Assembly: GCA_041655955.1 (NCBI GenBank)
Contig: JBBAEN010000002.1
Span: 620,001-684,000, forward strand
Direction of reading: 5' to 3'
DNA from: Micavibrio_A sp041655955
GTDB lineage: Bacteria > Pseudomonadota > Alphaproteobacteria > Micavibrionales > Micavibrionaceae
Length of the DNA: 64,000 bases
How positions within the stretch are numbered: position 1 is the stretch's first letter; every line of letters begins with the position of its first letter. A program made the translations under genes and the position numbers. Below, in pieces: positions 43,663 to 50,868 of this stretch. The notes below the pieces were generated by a model that was not told where the DNA came from, did not search any database, and saw only the letters and a program-made list of their open reading frames with translations.

Positions 43663-43687
43663 CTAATTGATAACGGTTATCAATTAG
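43663..43687 (-). promoter_or_regulatory. Perfect 25-bp palindromic operator, Fur-box-like
   Basis: Arms CTAATTGATAAC (43663-43674) and its exact complement (43676-43687) flank one G. The core TGATAAC-G-GTTATCA has the 7-1-7 layout of Fur boxes (TGATAAT-N-ATTATCA). It ends 6 bp before the 320-residue gene start and would overlap the -10 or transcription start, with TTGCTA about 20 bp upstream as a possible -35. Confidence 0.8.
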
Positions 43688-43727
43688 CGCCAGGGGCAAA
43701 AAATAGCAAGGAAAAAGAGGACTAAAT

Positions 43728-43964
43728 TTAGACTTTTTTATCGAACAGGCGGCCGGTTTCCTTTGCCATCTCGTCAGCCGCCTCTAAGATCTTAACATTG
43801 GCCTTAAAGGCGATTTCGGCAATTTTTAAATCCACGGCCTCTTGTGCAAGATTGACCTCGCGGCCCGGCGTTGCGGCATTGGCGATATTATGCGCGGCCC
43901 CGTCCGCTTTTTTGGTGGCGGACACGATGCCGGACAGTGCTGTTGATATGGCGCCTATCATCAT
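43728..43964 (-). CDS. Minimal flagellar rod-like protein (FlgB/FlgC type termini)
   Basis: A 78-residue protein made of little more than the two ends of a rod/hook protein. The N-terminal helix ISTALSGIVSATKKADGAAHNIANAATPG matches the SASNIAN signature, and the C-terminal helix AVDLKIAEIAFKANVKILEA matches the coiled terminal D0 segment. The middle domain is absent. Small proteins of this kind occur in alphaproteobacteria, with unclear assembly roles. No flagellar gene is nearby. The tandem ATGs at 43964 and 43961 have no strong ribosome-binding site. Confidence 0.7.
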   Translation of the reverse strand: MMIGAISTALSGIVSATKKADGAAHNIANAATPGREVNLAQEAVDLKIAEIAFKANVKILEAADEMAKETGRLFDKKV

Positions 43965-44031
43965 TATAGAATAACATGGATCGGCTGAATTGAATGTTAA
44001 TGTTTTACCGGAAGGACGGGTTGGCGCGGCG

Positions 44032-44529
44032 ATGAAAATTAACCATCTGATCTGCATGGGGATTTTACTTTCTTCCGGCGCCCTCACGGGCATTTCCGGC
44101 ACGGCGCGGGCCGACAGCTATGCGGCCACGCCCTATCTCTGGACGAAAGACAGGACATCGTGGCAGGAATATAAGAAATACAATCCCTACCTTGAAAGCG
44201 GCAGGGAAACCCAGAACCAGCAATGGGCCAATGAAGATTGGTATGTGCAGGATTGGGTCGCGCAGAGCGCCAGCGACATGGCGCTTATTGACGGTTTTTT
44301 TCGCGCCGATATCTTGCGCGAACAGCGTTTCACGAACGGCGTGCCGACCCTTGTCGTCGGGTCGAATTTTTACCGGCTTGGCGGATTTGACAAGCGCCGC
44401 GTGATAACCAGCGTCGATGCGGTTTACGGCATCACGGAAAGAGGGCAGAATCCGACAATCCTGCTCTATGACTGGAACACGAAAAAACAGATTGGGCTGT
44501 TCACGAAAGACGGGCTGCAGATCGAATAA
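44032..44529 (+). CDS. Secreted hypothetical protein
   Basis: A 165-residue protein with a signal peptide (MKINHLICMGILLSSGALTG..., cleavage after TARA) and an aromatic, Trp/Tyr-rich mature part (YLWTKDRTSWQEYKKYNPYL; QQWANEDWYVQDWV). The second half is beta-rich with two VxxG-type strands. No cysteines in the mature part and no recognised domain. The longer frame from 43990 lacks support and the ATG at 44032 gives the canonical signal. Divergent from the minimal rod-like gene. Confidence 0.75.
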   Translation: MKINHLICMGILLSSGALTGISGTARADSYAATPYLWTKDRTSWQEYKKYNPYLESGRETQNQQWANEDWYVQDWVAQSASDMALIDGFFRADILREQRFTNGVPTLVVGSNFYRLGGFDKRRVITSVDAVYGITERGQNPTILLYDWNTKKQIGLFTKDGLQIE

Positions 44530-44608
44530 ACTTACCGGTAACGCCCTGAATAAAGCAATGGCTTCATTATACCCTATGGGCGAATTCTTCCTGCCCAGAC
44601 CATTACGG

Positions 44609-45589
44609 CTAGATTGTTTCGATTTTCTGCACCGTCGCCCGCGCTTTTTGGGCGAGCCTGTGTTCGCGGTAGACGATAAAGATATTGGAGGCGATAACGA
44701 TGATGCCGCCTGTGACGATCGCTTCATTCGGCCATTCGTTCCAGACCATCCAGCCAAACAGCGTGGCCCAGATAATCCCTGAATAATTAAAGACGGTTAC
44801 GGTGGAGGCTTCCGCATATTTATAGGCGAGGGAGAGCAGGAATTGCGCGACGACGCCTGTCAGTCCCAGCCCCAGAATAAAAGGAATCTCGTTCCATGCA
44901 GGCATGCTGAAAACGATCGGCATGGGGATAAGCGATACGAATGTCCCGATAAAAAGGAAATAGAATGTCACGGTTTCCGGTTTTTCGGTTTTGCCGAGAG
45001 AGCGCAAAAGCACTTGCAGCCCCGCATGCATGGTAGCGGCGGAAAGCGCGACAGAGATGCCGATCATGTTGACCTCTCCCGATGGCTGCACCATGACGAG
45101 GACTCCCGCAAAGCCGATAAGGACGGCGCTCCAGCGGTATTTCCCGACATGTTCTTTCAAGAAAAAAAATCCGAATACGGGAACCAGCAAGGACGAGGTA
45201 AAAAGAAAAGCGGTCGTATCCGCCATGGGCATAAGCGAAAAGGCCCAAAAGGTCGCGACAAGGCTTATCGTGCCGATAACGGAGCGCGCGATAATTTTAT
45301 AGGTGCTTGTGCGGATAATAAGGATTTCGCGCTTGCCCATCGCATAGACAAGAAAGAGCATGGGCATCAGGGCGATAAGATTGCGGTAAAAACCGATTTC
45401 GACGATATGGTGCTGCTCGGATAAAAGCTTGGCGAAAACATTCATGATCGAAAACATAAAAAAAGCGCCAATGGCGCAAGCCATGCCAAGAAAAGGATTA
45501 TCCGCCGCTATCGGCACGGGCGGAGCGGGAGGGAGGATAGGGGCCTTTTTATCCTGCATGGCGCTATCTGTTTTTTCTTGGAAATTCAT
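44609..45589 (-). CDS. EamA/DMT-superfamily transporter
   Basis: A 326-residue membrane protein with ten predicted helices in two EamA repeats, the layout of RhaT/YdcZ-like drug/metabolite exporters. The FLGMACAIGAFFMFSIMNVF first helix, RSVIGTISLVATFWAFSLMPMADTTAF and the second-repeat NYSGIIWATLFGWMVWNEWP are typical. The N-terminal about 30 residues are Pro-rich and may be shortened by starting at the second ATG (45559). The substrate is unknown. It is monocistronic, with divergence from a small secreted protein on the right. Confidence 0.9.
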   Translation of the reverse strand: MNFQEKTDSAMQDKKAPILPPAPPVPIAADNPFLGMACAIGAFFMFSIMNVFAKLLSEQHHIVEIGFYRNLIALMPMLFLVYAMGKREILIIRTSTYKIIARSVIGTISLVATFWAFSLMPMADTTAFLFTSSLLVPVFGFFFLKEHVGKYRWSAVLIGFAGVLVMVQPSGEVNMIGISVALSAATMHAGLQVLLRSLGKTEKPETVTFYFLFIGTFVSLIPMPIVFSMPAWNEIPFILGLGLTGVVAQFLLSLAYKYAEASTVTVFNYSGIIWATLFGWMVWNEWPNEAIVTGGIIVIASNIFIVYREHRLAQKARATVQKIETI

Positions 45590-45696
45590 CGGATATTTAC
45601 TGCTTTACCGCCGGAAGAAATGATTTTTTTTAAGGAGAACTTATTCGTTCTGCGCCCGTTAGTATAGAGGATAAAAACTATTTGGAAAGCGAGGCA

Positions 45697-45987
45697 ATGA
45701 TGAGGAAGATCGCTTACATCCTGATGGCGTTCTTTATGGCTCCCACCATGGCGGCGGCTTTTTCCGATGAGGCAGGGGACAGGCAGGTGAGCGTGGAAAC
45801 TATCATTGAAAGCCCCGTGGGCGGGGAAGGGGCGTATGACCCTGACGAAACAATGCACCAGACGATTATCATTCGTGACAGGCCTGTGGCGGTTGACGCC
45901 ATGAGTGGAGCCCCCGTTCGGCCCGTAGGAGAAAAAGAGGAAAAACCGCAAAGCCTTCGTGACGCGGTGCGTTCCAAAATGCGCTAA
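45697..45987 (+). CDS. Small secreted hypothetical protein
   Basis: A 96-residue protein with a signal peptide (IAYILMAFFMAPTMAAA) and a short, hydrophilic, Pro/Glu-rich mature part without cysteines. No family recognised. Two ATGs at 45697 and 45700 follow GAGG, and the second has the better spacing. An in-frame TTG at 45682 is less likely. A terminator begins 23 bp after the stop. Confidence 0.65.
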   Translation: MMRKIAYILMAFFMAPTMAAAFSDEAGDRQVSVETIIESPVGGEGAYDPDETMHQTIIIRDRPVAVDAMSGAPVRPVGEKEEKPQSLRDAVRSKMR

Positions 45988-46009
45988 TGGGGCGTTAATT
46001 CCGGAATAT

Positions 46010-46042
46010 AAAAAACAGGCTGGAAGTCCCGGCCTGTTTTTT
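46010..46042. terminator. Bidirectional terminator
   Basis: AACAGGC (46014-46020) pairs with GCCTGTT (46032-46038), with an A-run before and TTTTTT after. It can end both the small secreted gene (+) and the minus-strand lipoprotein transcript. Confidence 0.85.
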
Positions 46043-46060
46043 GTAAGGGCTTGGCCCGTT

Positions 46061-46174
46061 TTAATTCTTTGCTTTATCGGCCAGCTTGTTCTTGCCGTTC
46101 CATGGCATCATGCTGCGCCGCTTTTTACCGGCTTCCTCGATGGAATGTTCGGCTTCGAGGCGGTGCCGGATCAC
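46061..46174 (-). CDS. Possible 37-residue basic protein
   Basis: A GTG-initiated 37-codon frame lies 17 bp downstream of the lipoprotein gene stop and ends 19 bp before the shared terminator. Its product is Lys/Arg-rich (IEEAGKKRRSMMPWNGKNKL) and codon choice looks coding. There is no ribosome-binding site. A stop sits two codons upstream, so it is not a fragment of the lipoprotein frame. It may be a small operon member or chance. Confidence 0.3.
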   Translation of the reverse strand: MIRHRLEAEHSIEEAGKKRRSMMPWNGKNKLADKAKN

Positions 46175-46191
46175 GTTTTATAAGGGCGGTT

Positions 46192-46614
46192 CTATTGGCC
46201 CATTGCGGATTCCGCGTGGCCGCTCAGCTTTAAGAAATCATCCATGCTGCCGACGATAACACCGCCCTTTTTACCGACCAATTGCCCGTTCACGATAAGC
46301 TGTTCAAGTAGCGCGGCATGGGCGGTTTTAAAGAAGCCCCATTGCTGTGAAAACAGGCATTCGGAAACATGCTCCGATTCCGCGAAATCGTCATTCTCGA
46401 CATAGGTGAGCTTGATGCGGCGGTGGATGCTGCCTTCGCTGCGATCCTCTTCGGCGGTGAAGCCCCGGACGTCCTTGATGGTGCGCGGCTCAAGCATGGC
46501 CCCCGTTGCGGCTTCACAGCCCTTGGCCAGCCTCGCGTCGGCCTGTTGTTGCGATACGCAGGCGCCCAAGGCAAGGGCGGACATGCATCCGGCGATAAGC
46601 AGTAGTTTTTTCAT
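46192..46614 (-). CDS. Hypothetical lipoprotein
   Basis: A 140-residue lipoprotein: signal peptide ending in lipobox LALGAC, then a short alpha/beta domain with only two further cysteines. No known domain is recognised. The ATG at 46614 is preceded by AGGAGAG at good spacing, so the longer frame to 46722 is rejected. It is divergent from the strongly promoted 191-residue unknown. A Fur-like half-site (TGATAATGATTTAAA, 46784-46798) lies in the shared region. Confidence 0.75.
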   Translation of the reverse strand: MKKLLLIAGCMSALALGACVSQQQADARLAKGCEAATGAMLEPRTIKDVRGFTAEEDRSEGSIHRRIKLTYVENDDFAESEHVSECLFSQQWGFFKTAHAALLEQLIVNGQLVGKKGGVIVGSMDDFLKLSGHAESAMGQ

Positions 46615-46831
46615 GATTCTCTCCTTTGTATTTTTAACATTAAATCTCTTTTGTTCCGCGCGCCATGGCGGCGGTGCCTGTGCGGCCGCCATCGGCCATC
46701 CCAGGCCCGTGCGTTTCCACATGGAATTGCGGGCGGCCCCGTACCGTCAACGCTTTGCCAGCCGGATTGCTTTTTCTTAACCATGATAATGATTTAAAGA
46801 TAAAAGAGGCCCCAAGTCATACATTTTATCA

Positions 46832-46860
46832 TTGACATAATGTTGCGTTGTTTATATATA
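46832..46860 (+). promoter_or_regulatory. Consensus sigma-70 promoter
   Basis: TTGACA (46832-46837), 17 bp and TATATA (46855-46860) form a near-consensus promoter giving a short leader of about 20 nt before the ATG at 46887. The word CATTGACATAAT here recurs exactly at 57096 upstream of another unknown gene. A degenerate Fur-like site lies 34 bp upstream of the -35. Confidence 0.8.
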
Positions 46861-46886
46861 GCCCTCAAAGAGGGAGGTGTAGAACC

Positions 46887-47462
46887 ATGACATTAACAGA
46901 ATTCAATAAAGCGACGGGCAGGAAAAAAGATCAGCCGGTCGGTTTTAAAACAATCTCCGATGAACTGGCGGAAATTTTCCCCGCCGCTATTGCGGCCTTG
47001 TATCCTGATTTTTACGGTCGTAACTGTACTTTTGTCGCGACAATAGAGGAATGCCATCCGCTAGATAAGGATATTCTCTCATCGCAAAGTTTAGATGAAC
47101 GCGTCAAAGCTTGGCGGAGCCTTCCCGAAGATGAGCGTTACGAGGCTATGGGAAAGTACATAATGGTGGAGGAGATATATTTCTACCCTATCCCCAAAAG
47201 AACATCGCAGGCCATGGATATTGATCTGGATAGGGATTATAAGCCTTTCATCCAGGTTCAGGAAAGCGGTGTTGTTATATTCGCATGCTTAAATGCGGAA
47301 GCGGACGGCTATGAGTTCGCCGACCGGCACCTTGCCACGGTAAAAACGCGCGGCGATCTCGACAGGCTTGTGAAAAGAATTAAGGATGATCCGGTAAAAG
47401 CGCTGGTGCCGAAAACGAAGGAATTCGCCCATATGCGCAATCCCGAACAAGCGCCTGTATAA
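46887..47462 (+). CDS. 191-residue protein of unknown function with strong promoter
   Basis: No family is recognised. The protein has no signal peptide or membrane helix and is acidic/basic mixed, with the stretches DFYGRNCTFVATIEECHPLD and YIMVEEIYFYPIPKRTSQA suggesting an alpha/beta fold. It carries three cysteines. GGGAGG precedes the ATG by about 10 nt. The longer frame from 46848 would begin inside the -10 hexamer and is rejected. It converges with a small membrane protein 3 bp away. The near-consensus promoter suggests abundant or tightly repressed expression. Confidence 0.75.
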   Translation: MTLTEFNKATGRKKDQPVGFKTISDELAEIFPAAIAALYPDFYGRNCTFVATIEECHPLDKDILSSQSLDERVKAWRSLPEDERYEAMGKYIMVEEIYFYPIPKRTSQAMDIDLDRDYKPFIQVQESGVVIFACLNAEADGYEFADRHLATVKTRGDLDRLVKRIKDDPVKALVPKTKEFAHMRNPEQAPV

Positions 47463-47465
47463 CGG

Positions 47466-47672
47466 CTAATAGGCCGCGACCGTATAATTAAATTCAGGTT
47501 TGTGCGGCGGCAGGGGGAAGGCAGCGACCTCCCGCTCGTCCTCAAGCAGGCCGATCGTCTGGAACCTGCCCTGAACATTCATGTCGCCCATGCCGCTATA
47601 GGCGGTTACGGCGTTCCAGATTGTCGCGATGAATAAAAGGGCAAAGGCCCATAGCGTCATTTTTAGTGCCAT
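47466..47672 (-). CDS. Small single-span membrane protein
   Basis: A 68-residue protein with one N-terminal hydrophobic helix (about residues 5-24, ALKMTLWAFALLFIATIWNA) and a soluble tail ending FPLPPHKPEFNYTVAAY. It could be a membrane anchor or an uncleaved signal. AGGAGAG lies at good spacing before the ATG, supporting that it is real. The family is unknown. Confidence 0.65.
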   Translation of the reverse strand: MALKMTLWAFALLFIATIWNAVTAYSGMGDMNVQGRFQTIGLLEDEREVAAFPLPPHKPEFNYTVAAY

Positions 47673-48087
47673 GACGACTCTCCTTTTCTTTATTTCCCCG
47701 TATGGCTTGCATACGGGCCATGCGGAAAAAGAGTTCCATGGCTTTCTTTCCGGCGCAGCTAGGGCGGCCCTGAAGCGGGGCGCGCGCCCGCCGCGCTAGA
47801 CTAGCTTGTTGCCGTACTGGTGGGGCCGGCGGACAGGATCATTTCATTATGCGCCTTGCCGCAAAAGCATAAAAAACGCCCCGGAAAGGATTTTCAGGGG
47901 CGCTGTCTGATGCTTGGCGATGATCGTGTCAGAGTGGCAGCGCCTCCGTAAGGAGCGCCACGAGCACAATCACGCGAATGCCAAGGCTCTTTTGCATGAA
48001 AGAAGGGGGGCGCGGATTTTGCGGCGCATGTAAGGAGAATTTCAAACGGCCCCCGAAGGTTTTTTGTGCGGGCTTGTTCTTTTCGGC
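47673..48087. other. Intergenic region upstream of the small membrane gene and downstream of miaA
   Basis: These 415 bases hold the promoter of the small membrane gene, a terminator at 47870-47903 and a bulged GC-rich hairpin around 47934-47961. A 22-codon hydrophobic frame overlaps the hairpin on the minus strand, with no ribosome-binding site. I support no gene here. Confidence 0.4.
47870..47903 (-). terminator. Rho-independent terminator downstream of miaA
   Basis: CGCCCC (47877-47882) pairs with GGGGCG (47897-47902) across a 14-nt loop. On the minus strand it is followed by six T. It lies 185 bp beyond the miaA stop. Confidence 0.7.
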
Positions 48088-48990
48088 CTATGAGAGGATC
48101 GTTATGGCGGCGATATTCTCCCGCGGCTTGATTTGGTTGCGGAACCATGTGGATTGCCTTTTCGCATATTGGCGTGTTTCGAGCTGGGCCAGCATGACGG
48201 CCTCATCGCGGCTGATATGCCCGTCCCGCCATGCCCGCAGCGGCTTTGCGCCGATTGTCTTGTGCATGATGGATTGCGGTGAAATCAGGCCCGCTTCCGT
48301 TTGTGCGTCAAAGGCCGCAAGCTCTTCCGCCGCGCCCGCCGCCATCATGGCGTGGAAGCGTTTGTCGCAGCGCTCGTTCAGCGTCCCCCTGTCCGGCATC
48401 AGGATGGTGACGTCAAACGCCCAGTCCTCCGGCGGCGCTTTCTTTGGCATGGCCTGCCATTGCGCGAGCGGCTTGCCCGTGGCCTCCAATATCTCCCACG
48501 CATGGACTAGCCGGGCCGTGTGCATCGGGTGATAAAGGGCGGCGGTTTGCGGATCGCGTCTTTGCAGCTCTTCATAAAAAGCGGGGTTGCCGAGTTCTTC
48601 CTGCCGCTTCACCGCTTCCGCGCGAATGGCCGTCGGGACGTCCGGAATGGGCGGAAGCCCTTCGATAAGGGCCTTGATATAAAGCCCCGTACCGCCCGTT
48701 ATAACCGGTATTATCCCGTCCGCTAGCAACCGTTCGATGAGCGGCATCGCCATTTCGCGCCAGTTTCCGGCGGAGCAGGCGTCGTTTGGGTGAAGCTCCC
48801 CATAAAGATAATGCGGCGCCTGTTCCTTTTCTTCGGCACTTGGCTGGGCCGTGAGGATGGGAAGCGCATCGTATATCTGGCGGGAATCAACATTGATGAC
48901 GGCGCCGCCCGCCGCGCGGGCGCGTTCGATCGCAAGGGTGGATTTTCCGCTCCCCGTCGGGCCGGCGATAATGTGGACGGGCTTCTTCAT
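48088..48990 (-). CDS. miaA: tRNA dimethylallyltransferase
   Basis: Adds the isopentenyl group to A37 of tRNAs reading UNN codons. The 300-residue protein has the P-loop AGPTGSGKSTLA near the start, INVDSRQIYDALPILTAQPS and VITGGTGLYIKALIEGLP, all diagnostic. The frame continues upstream to a TTG at 49026, but the ATG at 48990 gives the normal beginning. It follows the DegP-like gene by a short gap on the same strand and may share its transcript. Confidence 0.95.
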   Translation of the reverse strand: MKKPVHIIAGPTGSGKSTLAIERARAAGGAVINVDSRQIYDALPILTAQPSAEEKEQAPHYLYGELHPNDACSAGNWREMAMPLIERLLADGIIPVITGGTGLYIKALIEGLPPIPDVPTAIRAEAVKRQEELGNPAFYEELQRRDPQTAALYHPMHTARLVHAWEILEATGKPLAQWQAMPKKAPPEDWAFDVTILMPDRGTLNERCDKRFHAMMAAGAAEELAAFDAQTEAGLISPQSIMHKTIGAKPLRAWRDGHISRDEAVMLAQLETRQYAKRQSTWFRNQIKPRENIAAITILS

Positions 48991-49026
48991 CCCCCATCCG
49001 ATAGACGGGCGGGGGATGAATTGCAA

Positions 49027-50685
49027 TTATTTCTTAAACCGCAAGGCGACAAAGCGCATATCGGATTCCCGTCCGACAAGCAAAAGAACGGAAGATTTCC
49101 CTTCTTCTTTCGCCCCGGCGATCAGGTCTTCGGCCTGTTTGGGCGTGGTGACGGCTTCCTGATTGATCTCGACAAGGACGTCACCGACGGCAATGCCCTT
49201 GGAGGCGGCTTCACCCGCCGGATCGGTTTTCAGGACGATGACGCCTTCAATATCCGCGGGAACGCTGAAGGCGCGGCGCGTGCTTTCGCTGAGCGAGCCG
49301 ATATTTATGCCGAGATCAGTCAGCTCCACCCCTTCGGATGGCTGTTTCTGGGCCGGCGCGGGCTGTGCGTCCAGAAGGCCTTCTTCCTCGGCCTTTTCAA
49401 GCTCGTCCACGGTGATCGTGTCCGTGATGCGCTTGCCGCCCCTTATATAGGTGAATTTCACCGTCTTGCCGATGGTGGTTTCGGCGACGATGCGCGGCAG
49501 GTTGCGCATGGCATTGACCTTCTTGCCGTCGAATTCGACGATAACATCGCCGGCCTTCAGCTTTGTTTTCGCCGCGGGGCCGCCTTCGGTGATGCTGGCG
49601 ACAAGCGCGCCATGCGCGTCGGGCAGGGAGAGGCTTTCGGCGATTTCCTCCGTCACGGTCTGGATGCGCACGCCGATCCAGCCGCGGCGCGTCTTGCCGA
49701 ATTCAATCAGCTGCGTCACGACATTCTTGGCAAGGTTCGCCGGAATGGCAAAGCCGATCCCGACCGAGCCGCCGGACGGAGAGAAGATGGCCGTGTTGAT
49801 TCCGATAACCTCGCCTTGCAGGTTGAACATCGGCCCGCCGGAATTGCCGCGGTTGATGGAGGCGTCCGTCTGGATGAAATCGTCATACTGCCCCGCATTG
49901 ATGTCGCGCTGCTGGGCGGAGATGATGCCCGCCGTGACAGTGCCGCCAAGGCCGAACGGGTTGCCGATGGCGAGAACCCAGTCGCCGACGCGCAACCGGT
50001 CGGAATCGCCGAATTCGACTTGCGTCAGCTTTTTGTCCGTTTCGACTTTCAGGACGGCGAGATCCATTTTCTCGTCCTTGCCGATGATTTTGGCGGGGAT
50101 GGTGCTGTCATCCTGAAAGGTGACGCGGACTTCTTCGGCGTCTTTCACGACATGGTTGTTCGTCACGATAAGCCCTTGCCTGGCATCGACCACGAAACCG
50201 GAGCCGAGGGAGGCGGGCGGGATGGCCGGCGCGCCGCCCCCTTCGCCGCGGCGTCCGAGGAATTCTTCAAAGAAGTCGCCAAAGGGCGAACCCGGCGGGA
50301 ATTGCGGCATGTCGGGGAAGGTCTCTTCCAGCGAGGTGGAGGGAGCGCGGGCCTTCATGGTCGATGAAATATTGACGACGGCGGGGATTAAATCCTCGGC
50401 GATATCGGCAAAGGAATAGGGCGCGCCCGGCGGAATGGGGGACGGGGCGGCGGGGCGGTTTGCTTCCGGCTGCCTGCGTGCGGGAGATTCTGCAAGCGGG
50501 GCCTTGGGCGCTTGTACGCTCGCCGCTGTTTCTTCTTTTGCGGTTTTTGCGGCGGCTTCCGGCGCGGCCTGCGGCGGTGCGGTTTTTTCCGCCTTTTCGG
50601 CTTCGCTCATGGCGTGACACATGGCGGGAATGCTGGCGGCTGCGAGCAGGGCGAGAACAGTAAAAAGTCCGATATATTTGCGCAT
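49027..50685 (-). CDS. degP: DegP/HtrA-family periplasmic serine protease
   Basis: A 552-residue envelope protease-chaperone. It has a signal peptide (about 1-26), an Ala/Pro/Glu-rich linker (about 27-90), and a trypsin-like domain with the His in TNNHVV, Asp in KMDLAVLK and Ser in RGNSGGP. Two PDZ domains follow (about 315-415 and 455-545). This matches the DegP/MucD architecture for folding-stress control of periplasmic proteins. ATG at 50685 is 10 nt from AAGG, while an in-frame TTG at 50691 is 4 nt from it. hflKC lies just upstream on the same strand, the usual hflK-hflC-htrA order in alphaproteobacteria, but a terminator intervenes. Confidence 0.95.
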   Translation of the reverse strand: MRKYIGLFTVLALLAAASIPAMCHAMSEAEKAEKTAPPQAAPEAAAKTAKEETAASVQAPKAPLAESPARRQPEANRPAAPSPIPPGAPYSFADIAEDLIPAVVNISSTMKARAPSTSLEETFPDMPQFPPGSPFGDFFEEFLGRRGEGGGAPAIPPASLGSGFVVDARQGLIVTNNHVVKDAEEVRVTFQDDSTIPAKIIGKDEKMDLAVLKVETDKKLTQVEFGDSDRLRVGDWVLAIGNPFGLGGTVTAGIISAQQRDINAGQYDDFIQTDASINRGNSGGPMFNLQGEVIGINTAIFSPSGGSVGIGFAIPANLAKNVVTQLIEFGKTRRGWIGVRIQTVTEEIAESLSLPDAHGALVASITEGGPAAKTKLKAGDVIVEFDGKKVNAMRNLPRIVAETTIGKTVKFTYIRGGKRITDTITVDELEKAEEEGLLDAQPAPAQKQPSEGVELTDLGINIGSLSESTRRAFSVPADIEGVIVLKTDPAGEAASKGIAVGDVLVEINQEAVTTPKQAEDLIAGAKEEGKSSVLLLVGRESDMRFVALRFKK

Positions 50686-50808
50686 GATCAAAGTGCCTTC
50701 ACATCCTTAATTGTCTGAAACTGTGCATGGTAATGTAGGGGCAACGCCGCGTGCGGTCAATAAAGCACCGCCGGAAACAGCGCAATATTAGGCGCGGAAA
50801 GAGGGTAT

Positions 50809-50841
50809 AAAAAAGGCCGCCTTAACGCGGGCGGCCTTTTG
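50809..50841. terminator. Terminator between hflC and the DegP-like gene
   Basis: GGCCGCC (50815-50821) pairs with GGCGGCC (50830-50836) over an 8-nt loop. The minus-strand copy is followed by T6, so it ends hflC and gives the protease gene its own promoter. Confidence 0.85.
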
Positions 50842-50868
50842 ATATGATTATGACTTTCCGTCCGGCGC

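Noticed and set aside
47934..47961. GC-rich hairpin and a 22-codon hydrophobic frame near 47,950
   Set aside because: The stem is bulged, has no T-run, and the frame lacks a ribosome-binding site.
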